This document shows, piece after piece, positions 43,154 through 52,218 of a stretch of DNA of 64,000 nucleotides. Origin of the DNA: Mangrovibacterium sp047972415. Its GTDB lineage: Bacteria > Bacteroidota > Bacteroidia > Bacteroidales > Prolixibacteraceae. The position numbers were made by a program, and so were the translations under genes. The notes beneath the pieces were generated by a model. The model saw only the letters and a program-made list of their open reading frames with translations. It ran no database searches and had not been told where the DNA came from. Location: assembly GCA_047972415.1 (NCBI GenBank), contig JBKEAN010000056.1, positions 17,401-81,400 of the forward strand. The letters are read 5' to 3'. Numbering within the stretch: position 1 is the stretch's first letter; each line of letters begins with the position of its first letter.

Positions 43154-43216
43154 CGTTCCTGTTTATAGCACAAAAAACCGGGCAATGATTACTTTTGGAA
43201 AATTCTGAAAACACTC

Positions 43217-43642
43217 ATGGACAGCAAACAATATCAACTAGACAAGCGGTACCTGAAAATGGCCGCTATTTGGGCGCAAAACTCCTATTGCAAACGCCGC
43301 CAAGTAGGCGCCATCCTTGTTAAAGATAAAATGATTATTTCGGACGGCTACAACGGAACCCCTTCCGGGTTCGAGAATAATTGCGAAGACGACAACTTCA
43401 AAACCAAACCTTACGTGTTACATGCCGAAGCCAATGCCATTACCAAAGTAGCCAAATCGGGCAATAGCAGCGACGGGGCAACCCTTTACGTCACTTCGTC
43501 CCCCTGTCTCGAATGCTCCAAACTCATTATTCAGGCCGGTATTAAACGAGTTGTTTTTTACGACAATTACCGTCTCGAAGATGGTATTGACCTGCTGAAA
43601 AGGGCCGAAATTGAAGTCATACAAGTGAATATTGACGAATAA
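43217..43642 (+). CDS. Deoxycytidylate (dCMP) deaminase family protein
   Basis: This 141-aa zinc-dependent deaminase is of the ComEB/dCMP deaminase type and should convert dCMP to dUMP for thymidylate synthesis. The zinc site is visible as HAEANAI (His plus catalytic Glu, about 73-79) and SSPCLECSKLI (two Cys, about 97-107). The segment VGAILVKDKMIISDGYNGTP is typical of the family. The next gene follows after 18 bp on the same strand and may be co-transcribed. Confidence 0.92.
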   Translation: MDSKQYQLDKRYLKMAAIWAQNSYCKRRQVGAILVKDKMIISDGYNGTPSGFENNCEDDNFKTKPYVLHAEANAITKVAKSGNSSDGATLYVTSSPCLECSKLIIQAGIKRVVFYDNYRLEDGIDLLKRAEIEVIQVNIDE

Positions 43643-43660
43643 TACAGATTACGAAAGAAC

Positions 43661-45295
43661 ATGAATAAACGGACAACAATCTTACTTCCCCTACTGATTG
43701 CCGTGTCGGTAATTATTGGTATTTTTCTAGGTAACCACCTAAAATACAAATCATCAAACTTTAGCACCGCAAACTTTGCCAGTCCTCAGCCCGACAAACT
43801 CAGTACCATTATCGACCTGATAAAAAATGCCTATGTCGACTCGGTGAACACCGATAAACTGGAAGAAGAAGCCATTCCGGTACTGCTTAAAAACCTCGAC
43901 CCGCACTCGACATACATCCCAACAAGCGATATGCAGGAAGTAACCGAAGAAATGCAAGGCAACTTTGGTGGTATTGGCGTTCAGTTTACCATTCACAACG
44001 ATACCGTACAGGTGGTCGATGTCATTTCGGGCGGGCCTTCGTCGAAACTGGGTATTTTGCCCGGCGACCGGATTGTGCAAGTAAACGATTCGCTGATTGC
44101 CGGAAACGGCGTAAAAAACGAAACTGTTCTGAAACTGCTCCGCGGCGAAAAAGGCACTAAAGTAAATGTGGGTATCAAGCGTAAAGGCATTAACGACGTG
44201 ATGCAGTTTGATATTACCCGTGGCGACATCCCCCTGATTAGTGTTGATGTAAGTTATATGATAAACGACAGCACCGGCTACGTAAAAGTGAGCCGCTTTG
44301 CCGAAAAAACCTATGCCGAATTTATGCAGCAAACCGACGAACTGAATAACCAGGGAGCCCGGCAGCTCATTATCGACCTGCGCTGAAACCCCTGCGGTTA
44401 CCTGATGGCTGTGGTTAAAATGGTAAACGAATTCCTGCAACAAGGCGACCTAATTGTATACACCGAAGGACATTCGCAGCCGCGCAAAACCTATAATGCC
44501 ACCGGAAAAGCCCGCTGGACTGACAAGCGCGTATTTGTATTGATTGACGAATATTCGGCATCGGCCAGCGAAATTTTTGCAGGCGCCATGCAGGATAACG
44601 ACAAAGCCGTTATTGTTGGCCGCCGCTCCTTTGGCAAGGGACTGGTACAGGAGCAAATACCGTTTACCGACGGCTCGGCCCTGCGCCTTACCGTGGCCCG
44701 CTATTACACACCCAGCGGCCGCAGCATCCAAAAACCATACGAAGAAGGCGTGGGCGAATACTACCACGATATTATGAACCGGGCCGTACACGGCGAATTC
44801 CAGGAAGCCGACAGCATTCACTTTGCCGATACCCTGCGCTACCAAACCAAAGGTGGGCGCACCGTTTATGGCGGCGGCGGCATTATGCCCGACTATTTTG
44901 TCCCGCTCGATACTACCGGCTATTCCGACTACTACTCCAAAATTGCCCAGCAAGCCCTGGTGTACAATTTTGCCCTCGATTTTACCGATCGCTCCCGCAA
45001 CCAACTGAAAACCAAAACATCGGCAACCGAGCTGGTTAGCTACCTTCGGGCACAAAAAATTCTGGAGCAATTTGTTGCTTTTGCCGAAAAGAAAGGGGTA
45101 GCACGAAGCAACGAAGGCCTGCGGGTTTCGGGAAAAATTATTGAAACCCAACTGATGGCCTACATTGCCAGAAACACCATTGGCGACAAAGGCTTCTTCC
45201 CTATCATCCAGGAAATTGACAACACCCTACTAAAAGCCATCGAACTTTCGGGCGAAAAAAGAAGCTTAAACCAACTTTTAACTGTAACAAAATAA
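43661..45295 (+). pseudogene. S41 C-terminal processing peptidase interrupted by an in-frame TGA
   Basis: Together the two halves make a 544-residue S41 (CtpA/Prc-like) protease in one frame, broken only by TGA at 44384-44386. Part one (241 aa) has an N-terminal membrane anchor (about 6-24), the S41 N-domain and a PDZ domain (GGIGVQFTI, ILPGDRIVQVN). Part two has the catalytic Ser in YSASASEIFAGAM and Lys in GRRSFGKGLVQ. The break falls in the family motif DLRGNPGGYL, which here reads DLR-stop-NPCGYL, so two Gly codons of the motif are changed by G-to-T. The gene is probably dead, or the base calls are wrong. The spacing to neighbours is normal, which argues for recent loss. Confidence 0.85.
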
Positions 45296-45336
45296 GCCTT
45301 CAGTCGTCCTACGAGGGAAAACGCACAGAAAACCTC

Positions 45337-45819
45337 ATGACAGCTGACCAGTTTAACACGGTCGTAAAACAATATGCCGACGGAATTTTTCGATTTGTTT
45401 TGAAAAATATACGCGACCACGAAAAAGCGCGCGATATTGTTCAGGACAGCTTCGAAAAACTTTGGATGCACCGCGACCAGGTATCGCCCGAAAAGCTGAA
45501 AGCTTACCTGTATACCACAGCTTATCACCGCCTTATCGATCTTGTGCGTAAAGACAAGCGCCTGAATATGGTTGACGAAGTACGCTCCGAAGACGTTCAT
45601 CTGGAGCAATATTCGGATGTGTACGAAGTGCTGAACAAGGCCATTCTGCTGCTGCCAAACGACCAGCGCTCGGTATTACTGCTGCGCGACTACGAAGGCT
45701 ATTCGTACAAAGAAATAGCTGATATAACAACACTTACCGAAGCCCAGGTGAAAGTTTACATTTACCGGGCACGTGTATTTTTGAAAAATTACATTGGTAA
45801 AATGGACGTATTAGTTTGA
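45337..45819 (+). CDS. RNA polymerase ECF sigma factor
   Basis: This 160-aa sigma-70-family factor has region 2 in GIFRFVLKNIRDHEKARDIV and DSFEKLWMHR (about 17-48). Region 4 is in LPNDQRSVLLLRDYEGYSYKE with the helix-turn-helix up to VYIYRARVF (about 108-150). Regions 1.1 and 3 are absent, as in ECF factors. It overlaps or touches the anti-sigma gene (6 bp gap to the ATG chosen), a standard sigma/anti-sigma pair. The downstream barrel proteins are candidate targets. Confidence 0.94.
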   Translation: MTADQFNTVVKQYADGIFRFVLKNIRDHEKARDIVQDSFEKLWMHRDQVSPEKLKAYLYTTAYHRLIDLVRKDKRLNMVDEVRSEDVHLEQYSDVYEVLNKAILLLPNDQRSVLLLRDYEGYSYKEIADITTLTEAQVKVYIYRARVFLKNYIGKMDVLV

Positions 45820-45824
45820 AAGAA

Positions 45825-46892
45825 ATGAACATTGACAGGTCAAATTACGAAAGCTTTTTTATTGACTACATTGACGGCACCCTGCCCGATGAGTTGATAA
45901 ATGATTTGTTGGATTTTCTGTCTGCCAATCCCGATTTGGCTGAAGAAGTAAAAACCGTTTCCACGATAAAACTTCAACCCGAAAAACTGACCTTTCCTGA
46001 TAAAAACAGCCTGTTTAAACCAACTACCCCACAAGCCGAACCCGCCGATTACAGGGCAGTGGCTTATTTTGAAGGCGATTTGCAGGACAAGGAAAAGGCT
46101 GCTTTTGAAACCGAACTTGCCGAAAACGATGAGCTGCTGAAAACAATGCAATTACTGGCAAAAACCAAATTGCAGCCCAACCTCGCAGTTGTTTTTCCCG
46201 ATAAAGAAAAATTGCAACGAAAAAACCGGCGTACGGTTTACCTGCGCTGGGTGCAGGCAGCTGCGGTTTTGTTATTGTTTGCAGGCCTTTGGGCTGTTTT
46301 GCCCCGAAACAAGGTGTTGGAACCCGAACAACCGCTGGCACAACAACAAACAGCGGCCCCAATGCCAGAACAAAACCCAACAAACAAAAAACAATTACCC
46401 GGATTGACGGCAAACGCCGAAAATCCGGAACAAACTACCGCGCAAAAACCAACAAACCAAGTTGTAAAAAACCAAGCCCAAACCCATCAGCTTCGGGCTA
46501 AAGCAAATAATAACCAAACACCCGAAGAAAACACAATCAACCAATTGCCCCAACGCGAACCTGCTCCCGACAAAATCCGGCCACTATTGCAACCTGTTGC
46601 AATTGCAGGTTTCAACCCGCAAAAAGTACGGATGGAAATTGCTGCACCGGTTGCAGCCGAACCGGTGCAGCAAACCCTGTCGGTTGAACAATACCTGGCG
46701 CACAAGCTGGTATCGGCACCCAAAGGCGAAAACTTTACCCTGGCCAACCTGTCCAACGCAGGGCTCACCGTTGCCCAAAACCTGAGTAACGACCGGCTAG
46801 AAGTGGAGCGAGCCGAAAACGGCCGCCCCGGACAAATCCGGTTTGAAAGTCGCCTGCTCGCTTTTTCCATCCCAATCAATAAAAACCGTTAG
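45825..46892 (+). CDS. Transmembrane anti-sigma factor with duplicated N-terminal module
   Basis: This 355-aa protein (ATG at 45825; a TTG three codons earlier is in frame) has a cytoplasmic N-terminal half, one membrane helix (AAAVLLLFAGLWAVL, about 143-158) and a long Gln/Asn/Pro-rich periplasmic tail. The N-terminal half contains two copies of a roughly 60-residue module. YESFFIDYIDGTLPDELI...KLQPEKLTFPDKNSLFK is matched by YRAVAYFEGDLQDKEKAA...KLQPNLAVVFPDKEKLQRK. No Cys-His zinc anti-sigma motif is seen. By position it should hold the ECF sigma factor at the membrane. Confidence 0.83.
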   Translation: MNIDRSNYESFFIDYIDGTLPDELINDLLDFLSANPDLAEEVKTVSTIKLQPEKLTFPDKNSLFKPTTPQAEPADYRAVAYFEGDLQDKEKAAFETELAENDELLKTMQLLAKTKLQPNLAVVFPDKEKLQRKNRRTVYLRWVQAAAVLLLFAGLWAVLPRNKVLEPEQPLAQQQTAAPMPEQNPTNKKQLPGLTANAENPEQTTAQKPTNQVVKNQAQTHQLRAKANNNQTPEENTINQLPQREPAPDKIRPLLQPVAIAGFNPQKVRMEIAAPVAAEPVQQTLSVEQYLAHKLVSAPKGENFTLANLSNAGLTVAQNLSNDRLEVERAENGRPGQIRFESRLLAFSIPINKNR

Positions 46893-46973
46893 GCTTGTAA
46901 CAAAGCCAGCAGGCAACCCGTCATAGGGCTAATCAACTAAGTACGATTCAAAAAAAAAGCTTAAAATCACGTT

Positions 46974-47921
46974 ATGAAAAAAATAATTTTACTCGCGCTA
47001 CTCGCAGTACTGGCCGTTTCAACTCGGGCGCAGGATACCACCACGGTGAAAATAATCAGGAAAAACATTGTAACCGTAAACGAAAAAACCGGCCAAACCG
47101 AGGTGAGTTTGCTCAACGATCAAATCAACATTCAGGATAAATACCACAGCGATACTACCATTATCCGGATTGGACGTAAAAGTGTCGAAATTATTGAAGG
47201 CGACGGTCGCACCTATGTGAATGTTTTCCGGAAAGACAGCCTGACCCGCAGCCAATGGCGCAACACCCGCAAACCCTTTAACGGGCACTGGGCTGGTTTT
47301 GAGCTGGGTGTAAACGGGTTGTACGGAACCGATTACAGTCTTTACCAACTAACCAATTATGTAATGCCGGAAGGTGTGCCCGATGAGTTTATGGAACTGA
47401 AACAAGCCGCTTCGCTCGAAGTGAACATCAATGTGCTGGAATTTAACGTTGCGTTGAAAGAGCACCGCATTGGCCTGGTTTCGGGACTGGGTTTCCAATG
47501 GAACAATTACAAATTCGACAATCCGGTGGGCATTGACAAAACCAGCGCCGGAATTATTGAGCCATTCCCAATTGAAGAACACAATTTCAAAAAATCGAAA
47601 CTGATGGTATCGTACCTCACCCTTCCGCTCATGCTCGAATTTCAGTTCCCGGTAAACGGAAACCGCAACACCATGTACCTGAGCGGCGGTATGATTGGCG
47701 CCCTCAACCTGGGTTCGCACACCAAAATTAAAAACGACAGCTCCAAGGACAAAGATCGTGGAAGTTTCAACATCAACCCCTTTAAATATTCGGCAGTTGG
47801 CCGTATCGGGTTCGGCGACTTCTCGCTTTACGCCACCTATAGCTTCTCCAGCCTGTTTAAAGACGACAAAGGCCCCGAAATGTACCCCTTCAGCATCGGG
47901 ATTGCACTGGTCAATTTTTAA
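46974..47921 (+). CDS. PorT-like outer membrane beta-barrel protein
   Basis: This 315-aa protein has a signal peptide (MKKIILLALLAVLAVSTRAQ), a strand-rich periplasmic segment of about 80 residues, and a C-terminal barrel. Barrel landmarks are GHWAGFELGVNGLYG, SYLTLPLMLEFQFPV, MYLSGGMIGALNLGSHTKI, and the end FSIGIALVNF, which finishes in an aromatic residue as outer-membrane proteins do. It is a paralogue of the barrel at 48485. It follows the sigma/anti-sigma pair by 81 bp and is probably controlled by it. Confidence 0.82.
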   Translation: MKKIILLALLAVLAVSTRAQDTTTVKIIRKNIVTVNEKTGQTEVSLLNDQINIQDKYHSDTTIIRIGRKSVEIIEGDGRTYVNVFRKDSLTRSQWRNTRKPFNGHWAGFELGVNGLYGTDYSLYQLTNYVMPEGVPDEFMELKQAASLEVNINVLEFNVALKEHRIGLVSGLGFQWNNYKFDNPVGIDKTSAGIIEPFPIEEHNFKKSKLMVSYLTLPLMLEFQFPVNGNRNTMYLSGGMIGALNLGSHTKIKNDSSKDKDRGSFNINPFKYSAVGRIGFGDFSLYATYSFSSLFKDDKGPEMYPFSIGIALVNF

Positions 47922-47991
47922 CCGCCAATTCGCACACAATCAACATAGAAGGCTTGCCGTTGGCAGGTCTTTTTTCGTTTTAACCAACAGC

Positions 47992-48264
47992 CAAACAGCC
48001 GTTGCAGCAGCCCAAGCAGGCATTGTTTAAGTTGAAGTGGTTGTTGCACCAACCCAAGCAGGCATTGCAGCAGTCGAACCTGACATTGTTTCACCCAAAC
48101 CTGACATTGTTTCAGGTCGAGCAGGCATTGCAATACTCGGAGCAGGCATTGCAGTAGTCAAACCTGACGTTGTTTCACCCAAACCCGACATTGTTTCAGG
48201 CCAAGCAGTCGTTGCAGCAGGCAAAGTAGTTATTGTTTAGGTTGAAGCAGGCATTCATAATGGT
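47992..48264. repeat. 21-bp tandem repeat array, 13 units
   Basis: Thirteen consecutive units of exactly 21 bp run from 47992 to 48264. Units are of two main kinds, one built on GCAGGCATTG and one on CCTGACATTGTTTCA, in mixed order and with scattered substitutions. Because 21 is a multiple of 3, the array keeps all frames in register, so several frames stay open and would encode heptads. I see no promoter, start context or signal peptide that would make any of them a convincing gene. It lies between two paralogous barrel genes. The rest of 47922-48484 holds only a -7 element. Confidence 0.85.
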
Positions 48265-48403
48265 GTTTCCATTACTTTTCAAATTGGTAGCCCATCCCAA
48301 AAACCCGGATGAAGCAAAAATTTTCCAATAAGCATGAGGTTCCTTATTTTTTACAAAATCCAATTTGGCCGGACACGATGGTTTCAAAACCAAAATTGAT
48401 GTT

Positions 48404-48411
48404 TACATTTG
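48404..48411 (+). promoter_or_regulatory. Probable -7 element for the second barrel gene
   Basis: TACATTTG is an exact TAnnTTTG match. Transcription would start near 48418, 67 nt before the GTG start at 48485. No good TTTG lies at the -33 distance. Confidence 0.4.
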
Positions 48412-48484
48412 TAGGAACGGCTTTGTTTTTTAGTTAAAAAATTGGCACTCCGAAGCCTGATTATAAACCAAAATCAGAATACGT

Positions 48485-49294
48485 GTGAATAAGTACGGAT
48501 GGCTTTTATTTCTTTTCTTGCTGACTTCGGCCGGGAGTTTTGCACAAAACCAGGACACGGCGGCCTTTCAGCCCGATAGTTTACAAGCCGACAGTACCCT
48601 GCAAATACTAAGCTTCGACCTGAATCCAAGCCAGGGTTTCAACTTTTGGGAAGAACGGTTTAAAGGGAACTGGGCAGGTGTGTTTCTGGCAGTGAATGAT
48701 TTTGACCGGGCCGACTATTCGATGTACAACGGTTCGGAAGACGGGTTTCTGGAAACCAGTCTTTGGAAATCAAACAGTTTGAGCATTAACCCCATTCAGG
48801 TATCGATGCGATTGCAGCGGAACCGCAACTTTATTGGCCTGGTTACTGGCCTGGGCCTGGATTTACAGTCGTACCGCCTTGATGCGGCAACCAGTATCCG
48901 CAAAGGGGAACAAGGTATTGAACCGGTACACCTGAGCTACGAGGACAATCAGAAATCGAAGTTTTCATCCACCTACCTCACCCTCCCGCTACTGCTCGAA
49001 TTTCAGATTCCGATGGGAAATTATAACCGCCGGTTATATTTTTCGGGTGGCGTTATCGGGAGCCTCCGGCTGGCAAGCCACACCAAAGTGAAATACCGTA
49101 TTGACGGTAAGCGCCAGAAACTGAAAACCCCCGGCGATTTTTACCTGCGCGATACCCGCCTCTCGGGAACCATACGCATGGGTTACCGATGGATAAACCT
49201 GTTTGCAACCTACGACTTTTACCCGCTGTTTAAAGACGACAGAGGACCGGTTTTGTACCCGTTCTCGGTTGGTGTGGGGCTGGTTAAATTTTAA
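48485..49294 (+). CDS. PorT-like outer membrane beta-barrel protein
   Basis: This 269-aa protein starts with GTG at 48485; the signal peptide (WLLFLFLLTSAGSFAQ) follows at once and no better ATG exists. The barrel part parallels the 46974 product: GNWAGVFLAVNDFD, FIGLVTGLGLDLQSY, TYLTLPLLLEFQIPMG, LYFSGGVIGSLRLASHTKV, and the end FSVGVGLVKF. The long periplasmic segment of the paralogue is much shorter here. It is probably a duplicate of that gene. Function unknown. Confidence 0.82.
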   Translation: MNKYGWLLFLFLLTSAGSFAQNQDTAAFQPDSLQADSTLQILSFDLNPSQGFNFWEERFKGNWAGVFLAVNDFDRADYSMYNGSEDGFLETSLWKSNSLSINPIQVSMRLQRNRNFIGLVTGLGLDLQSYRLDAATSIRKGEQGIEPVHLSYEDNQKSKFSSTYLTLPLLLEFQIPMGNYNRRLYFSGGVIGSLRLASHTKVKYRIDGKRQKLKTPGDFYLRDTRLSGTIRMGYRWINLFATYDFYPLFKDDRGPVLYPFSVGVGLVKF

Positions 49295-49319
49295 CAATTA
49301 AAACCGAAAAAAATACATT

Positions 49320-50036
49320 ATGAAACTACTTTTAAGCAGTAATTCAACCATGCCCGGCGAAGAATACCTGGGATTTCCGATACCGCATATCCAAAAATTT
49401 TTAGGTAATAAACCGGTTAAAGCGCTTTTCATTCCTTTTGCCGCTGTCACCTTCAGTTTCGACGAATACGAGGCCAAAGTGAACGAAGCATTCGCCCGAG
49501 TTGGGCACAGTGTGGTAGGTATCCACCATTTTGAGAACCCGCTAAAAGCAATTGAACAGGCCGAAGCCATTGTGGTTGGCGGTGGAAATACCTGGCAACT
49601 GGTGCGCATGTTGCACGACCAAAACCTGATGATGCCCATCCGCCGCAAGGTACAAAGCGGGACACCTTATATTGGATGGAGCGCCGGCTCAAATGTTGCC
49701 TGTCCCACCCTGCGTACCACCAACGATATGCCCATTATCGACCCAACCAGTTTTAACACCACCGGCTTGATACCTTTCCAAATAAATCCGCATTACATGG
49801 ATGCCAACCCCGACGGACATGCCGGCGAAACCCGAGAACAACGCATTCGCGAGTTCATCGAAATCAATCCGCTAACCTTTGTGGTTGGTTTGCGCGAAGG
49901 CACTTTGCTGAAACTCGAAAGCGACAAACTCGATTTAATAGGAAACCGTTCGGCACGCATTTTCAGGCAAGGAATGGAACCGCTGGAGCTGAATGCCGGC
50001 GATGATTTTAAATTTTTGATGAAGCAGCCCAAATAA
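49320..50036 (+). CDS. pepE: Dipeptidase E (peptidase S51)
   Basis: This 238-aa serine peptidase of the class I glutamine amidotransferase-like fold cleaves Asp-X dipeptides. Landmarks are the glycine loop IVVGGGNTWQLV (about 83-94), the nucleophile Ser in IGWSAGSNVACPT (about 119-131) and the His in INPHYMDANPDGHAGETR. It starts 25 bp after the second barrel gene. A good bidirectional terminator follows the stop. Length is normal for the family. Confidence 0.94.
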   Translation: MKLLLSSNSTMPGEEYLGFPIPHIQKFLGNKPVKALFIPFAAVTFSFDEYEAKVNEAFARVGHSVVGIHHFENPLKAIEQAEAIVVGGGNTWQLVRMLHDQNLMMPIRRKVQSGTPYIGWSAGSNVACPTLRTTNDMPIIDPTSFNTTGLIPFQINPHYMDANPDGHAGETREQRIREFIEINPLTFVVGLREGTLLKLESDKLDLIGNRSARIFRQGMEPLELNAGDDFKFLMKQPK

Positions 50037-50052
50037 CCCAGATACAATCAGT

Positions 50053-50081
50053 TACCCCGAAGTAAATTCGGGGTATTTTTT
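50053..50081. terminator. Bidirectional terminator between pepE and the FtsX-like permease gene
   Basis: TACCCCGAA and TTCGGGGTA form a 9-bp stem around a 5-nt loop, followed by a T-tract on the plus strand. It separates two convergent genes. Confidence 0.82.
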
Positions 50082-50105
50082 TATTTTAAAAGAAACGGAA
50101 ACAGA

Positions 50106-51344
50106 TTAGGCAGAAACCTTTTTTTGCTTTATTGAGCGCACCGGGTACCAGGCAGCTAAAAAGCCAATAGCAAGTACAATCGCAAGGGTAGCCGCAATAT
50201 CGATAAGCTCAAGTTTCACCGGGTAGGCCGAAATGGCAAATGCCCCGCCTCCGGGCAATTTTAAAAGCTCAAAACGGCTTTGCGCCCATACCAGCCCAAC
50301 CCCGCCAATTAAGCCAAAAAACGCGCCCGAAACGGTTATCATCCAACCCTCGAACAAAAAAATGCGCCGAATGAGCAATTGACTGGCCCCCATGCTCTCC
50401 AAAATAAACACATCGTCCTTTTTATCCAGAATAATCATGGTGAGCGATCCCAGCAGGTTAAACGAGGCAATAATGAGAATGAATGACAGAATAAGGAAAC
50501 TGGTCCATTTCTCAGACTTCATTACCCGGTACAAAAACTCGTGTTGCTCGTACCGGTCCTGCACTTTATAGGCAGTTCCCAGCACTTTTTTAATCCGCGC
50601 CTGGATTTCGGAAAGTTTCTCGCCGGGTTTCAATTTCAGCTCCAGCGAAGTCACCCGCCCTTCCAGTTCAAAAATATCGCGGGCAAACCGAATGGGAACT
50701 AAAATGTACTGGGCATCAATTTCTTGCTGAACCGAAAATATACCGGTAGCAAATAAAGCATCGTGGTTGAAAGCATTATCGAGCAAGGGGCGCATTGTCT
50801 GTTCGCGCCGCGGATAGTACACATGAATCGGGTTGATGAAATTGAGGCCAACACCCAAATCAACCGCTACCCCCTGCCCGATAACGGTAAACATGCGATT
50901 ATCGTAATCCAGGATAAATTTGCCATCCACCATCATCGAATCCACACCGCTAAAGCTGGCGTAATCTGCTTCAACCCCTTTTACAATGCCATACTTCTGG
51001 CGGTCGTCGTATTGCAGCAACGCGTTATCTTCAACCACCTGCACAAACGAGGCAATACCGTCCATCTGCATCAATTTCTGTACCTCCGGACTGTCAAGTG
51101 CAAAGCTTTTTCCTTCAACCACGGTCACTTTCAAATCCGGATCGAAGTTGGAAAGCATCCCGTGAATGAAATTTTCAATCCCGTTAAAAGCCGAAAGCAC
51201 CACAATGAGCGCGAGCGTACCCACTGCCACCCCCACCACCGACAAAGCAGAAATAAGGTTGATGACATTGACCGATTTTTTTGAAACCAGGTAACGACGC
51301 GCTATTTGCAGGGCCAGTTTCAATTTACTTAATGGCTTTAACAA
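50106..51344 (-). CDS. LolC/LolE-type FtsX-like ABC permease
   Basis: This 412-aa membrane protein has the LolCE/MacB layout. The N-terminal part is ALQIARRYLVSKKSVNVINL with a first membrane helix at about 26-52. A large periplasmic MacB-like domain follows (about 55-265). Three C-terminal helices (about 285-310, 328-358, 378-400) form the FtsX domain. Such permeases extract lipoproteins from the inner membrane with LolD. No ATPase gene is adjacent. It overlaps the 3' end of the methyltransferase gene by 20 bp, so the pair is co-transcribed. Confidence 0.9.
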   Translation of the reverse strand: MLKPLSKLKLALQIARRYLVSKKSVNVINLISALSVVGVAVGTLALIVVLSAFNGIENFIHGMLSNFDPDLKVTVVEGKSFALDSPEVQKLMQMDGIASFVQVVEDNALLQYDDRQKYGIVKGVEADYASFSGVDSMMVDGKFILDYDNRMFTVIGQGVAVDLGVGLNFINPIHVYYPRREQTMRPLLDNAFNHDALFATGIFSVQQEIDAQYILVPIRFARDIFELEGRVTSLELKLKPGEKLSEIQARIKKVLGTAYKVQDRYEQHEFLYRVMKSEKWTSFLILSFILIIASFNLLGSLTMIILDKKDDVFILESMGASQLLIRRIFLFEGWMITVSGAFFGLIGGVGLVWAQSRFELLKLPGGGAFAISAYPVKLELIDIAATLAIVLAIGFLAAWYPVRSIKQKKVSA

Positions 51345-52143
51345 TTAAGCCCGTTCCGCTGGGGTGATGTCCTTTTACATCAAAATAATTCAGCACAGCC
51401 GACACCGGAAAAACAAGCAGGTAGTAAAACGGCAACAAAATGAAAAACAGCTTGCTGACACCCAACAGCTGGATGGGGTATTTCATGGACAGGCGCCAGC
51501 TAATTTTGCCGGGGCAACCATACGAGTAGTGCGCCTCTACTTCGGAGAAACCAACTGACTTTAACTTATCCTCAATTTCGCGAATATTGTAGCCATCGCG
51601 TACGTGCTCGTCAATAAAACCATGTACGCCGCCTTCTCCGTGGTCGTGATCATGCACGTCCGACCCCCCTTGATCCGATGGGGTTGAAATGAGCACAATG
51701 CCACCCGGTTTCAGCGATTGGTAAAAGTTGCGGAATACCTGCACATCTTCCTCAATATGTTCCATCACGTCAACCGACAAAATCAGGTTGAAACGGTCGG
51801 CCTGTACAAACCGGGTCAGGTCGGCCTCTTCAAAACGAACCTGATCGGCCTTCCCGATTTCTTCGAAAAAGCGGTTGCAATCGGCAATTTGCTCTTCCTT
51901 CACATCAACCGCTAAAATCTGCGATTTCGGAAACAGGCGGCTCATGCGATAAGTATATTGGCCAAAACCGGAGCCGGCATCCAGAATGCTGCAATCGGCT
52001 GCCAATGGCAAATGTTTCAACTCTTTACGAACATGCCAAGCCCGCAGCAATAAGCAATCGAGCAGGCGGTAAAACAATTTTCTTAAAGCAGGGCTTTGGT
52101 TAAAAACCTTACCCAACGAACGTTTAATCGGGTCGTACTGCAT
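51325..52143 (-). CDS. SAM-dependent methyltransferase, class I
   Basis: This 272-aa protein has the Rossmann SAM-binding motif ILDAGSGFGQYTYRMSRLFP (about 54-73), the acidic motif II in AVDVKEEQI, and the post-I segment LILSVDVMEHIEEDVQVF. A His/Asp-rich loop DVHDHDHGEGGVHGFIDEH is unusual. The C-terminus has a hydrophobic helix (LFFILLPFYYLLVFPVSAVL), suggesting membrane association. The substrate is unknown; a lipid or quinone is possible. It precedes the LolC/E-like permease in the same unit. Confidence 0.85.
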   Translation of the reverse strand: MQYDPIKRSLGKVFNQSPALRKLFYRLLDCLLLRAWHVRKELKHLPLAADCSILDAGSGFGQYTYRMSRLFPKSQILAVDVKEEQIADCNRFFEEIGKADQVRFEEADLTRFVQADRFNLILSVDVMEHIEEDVQVFRNFYQSLKPGGIVLISTPSDQGGSDVHDHDHGEGGVHGFIDEHVRDGYNIREIEDKLKSVGFSEVEAHYSYGCPGKISWRLSMKYPIQLLGVSKLFFILLPFYYLLVFPVSAVLNYFDVKGHHPSGTGLIVKAIK

Positions 52144-52218
52144 TTTCGTAGTGTTCAGTCTCAGTGTTCAGTTTACGGTAGGGTCTTCCTGCGACTGTCG
52201 CCGTAGACTGTGACTAAT

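Noticed and set aside
44384..44386. TGA as a selenocysteine codon in the S41 protease
   Set aside because: The position is a conserved Gly in family members, and there is no selenocysteine insertion context. A second nearby G-to-T change points to error or decay.
44450..45151. A 233-codon minus-strand open frame in the S41 protease region
   Set aside because: Antisense to conserved catalytic segments of the protease; no signal or domain features.
48037..48240. A 67-codon open frame of heptads in the tandem repeat as a real gene
   Set aside because: It has no promoter or export signal, and other frames are open just as long because the unit is a multiple of three. I report it as a repeat, not a CDS.
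47992..48264. CRISPR array
   Set aside because: Units are contiguous with no spacers between them and the unit is only 21 bp. No cas genes are present.
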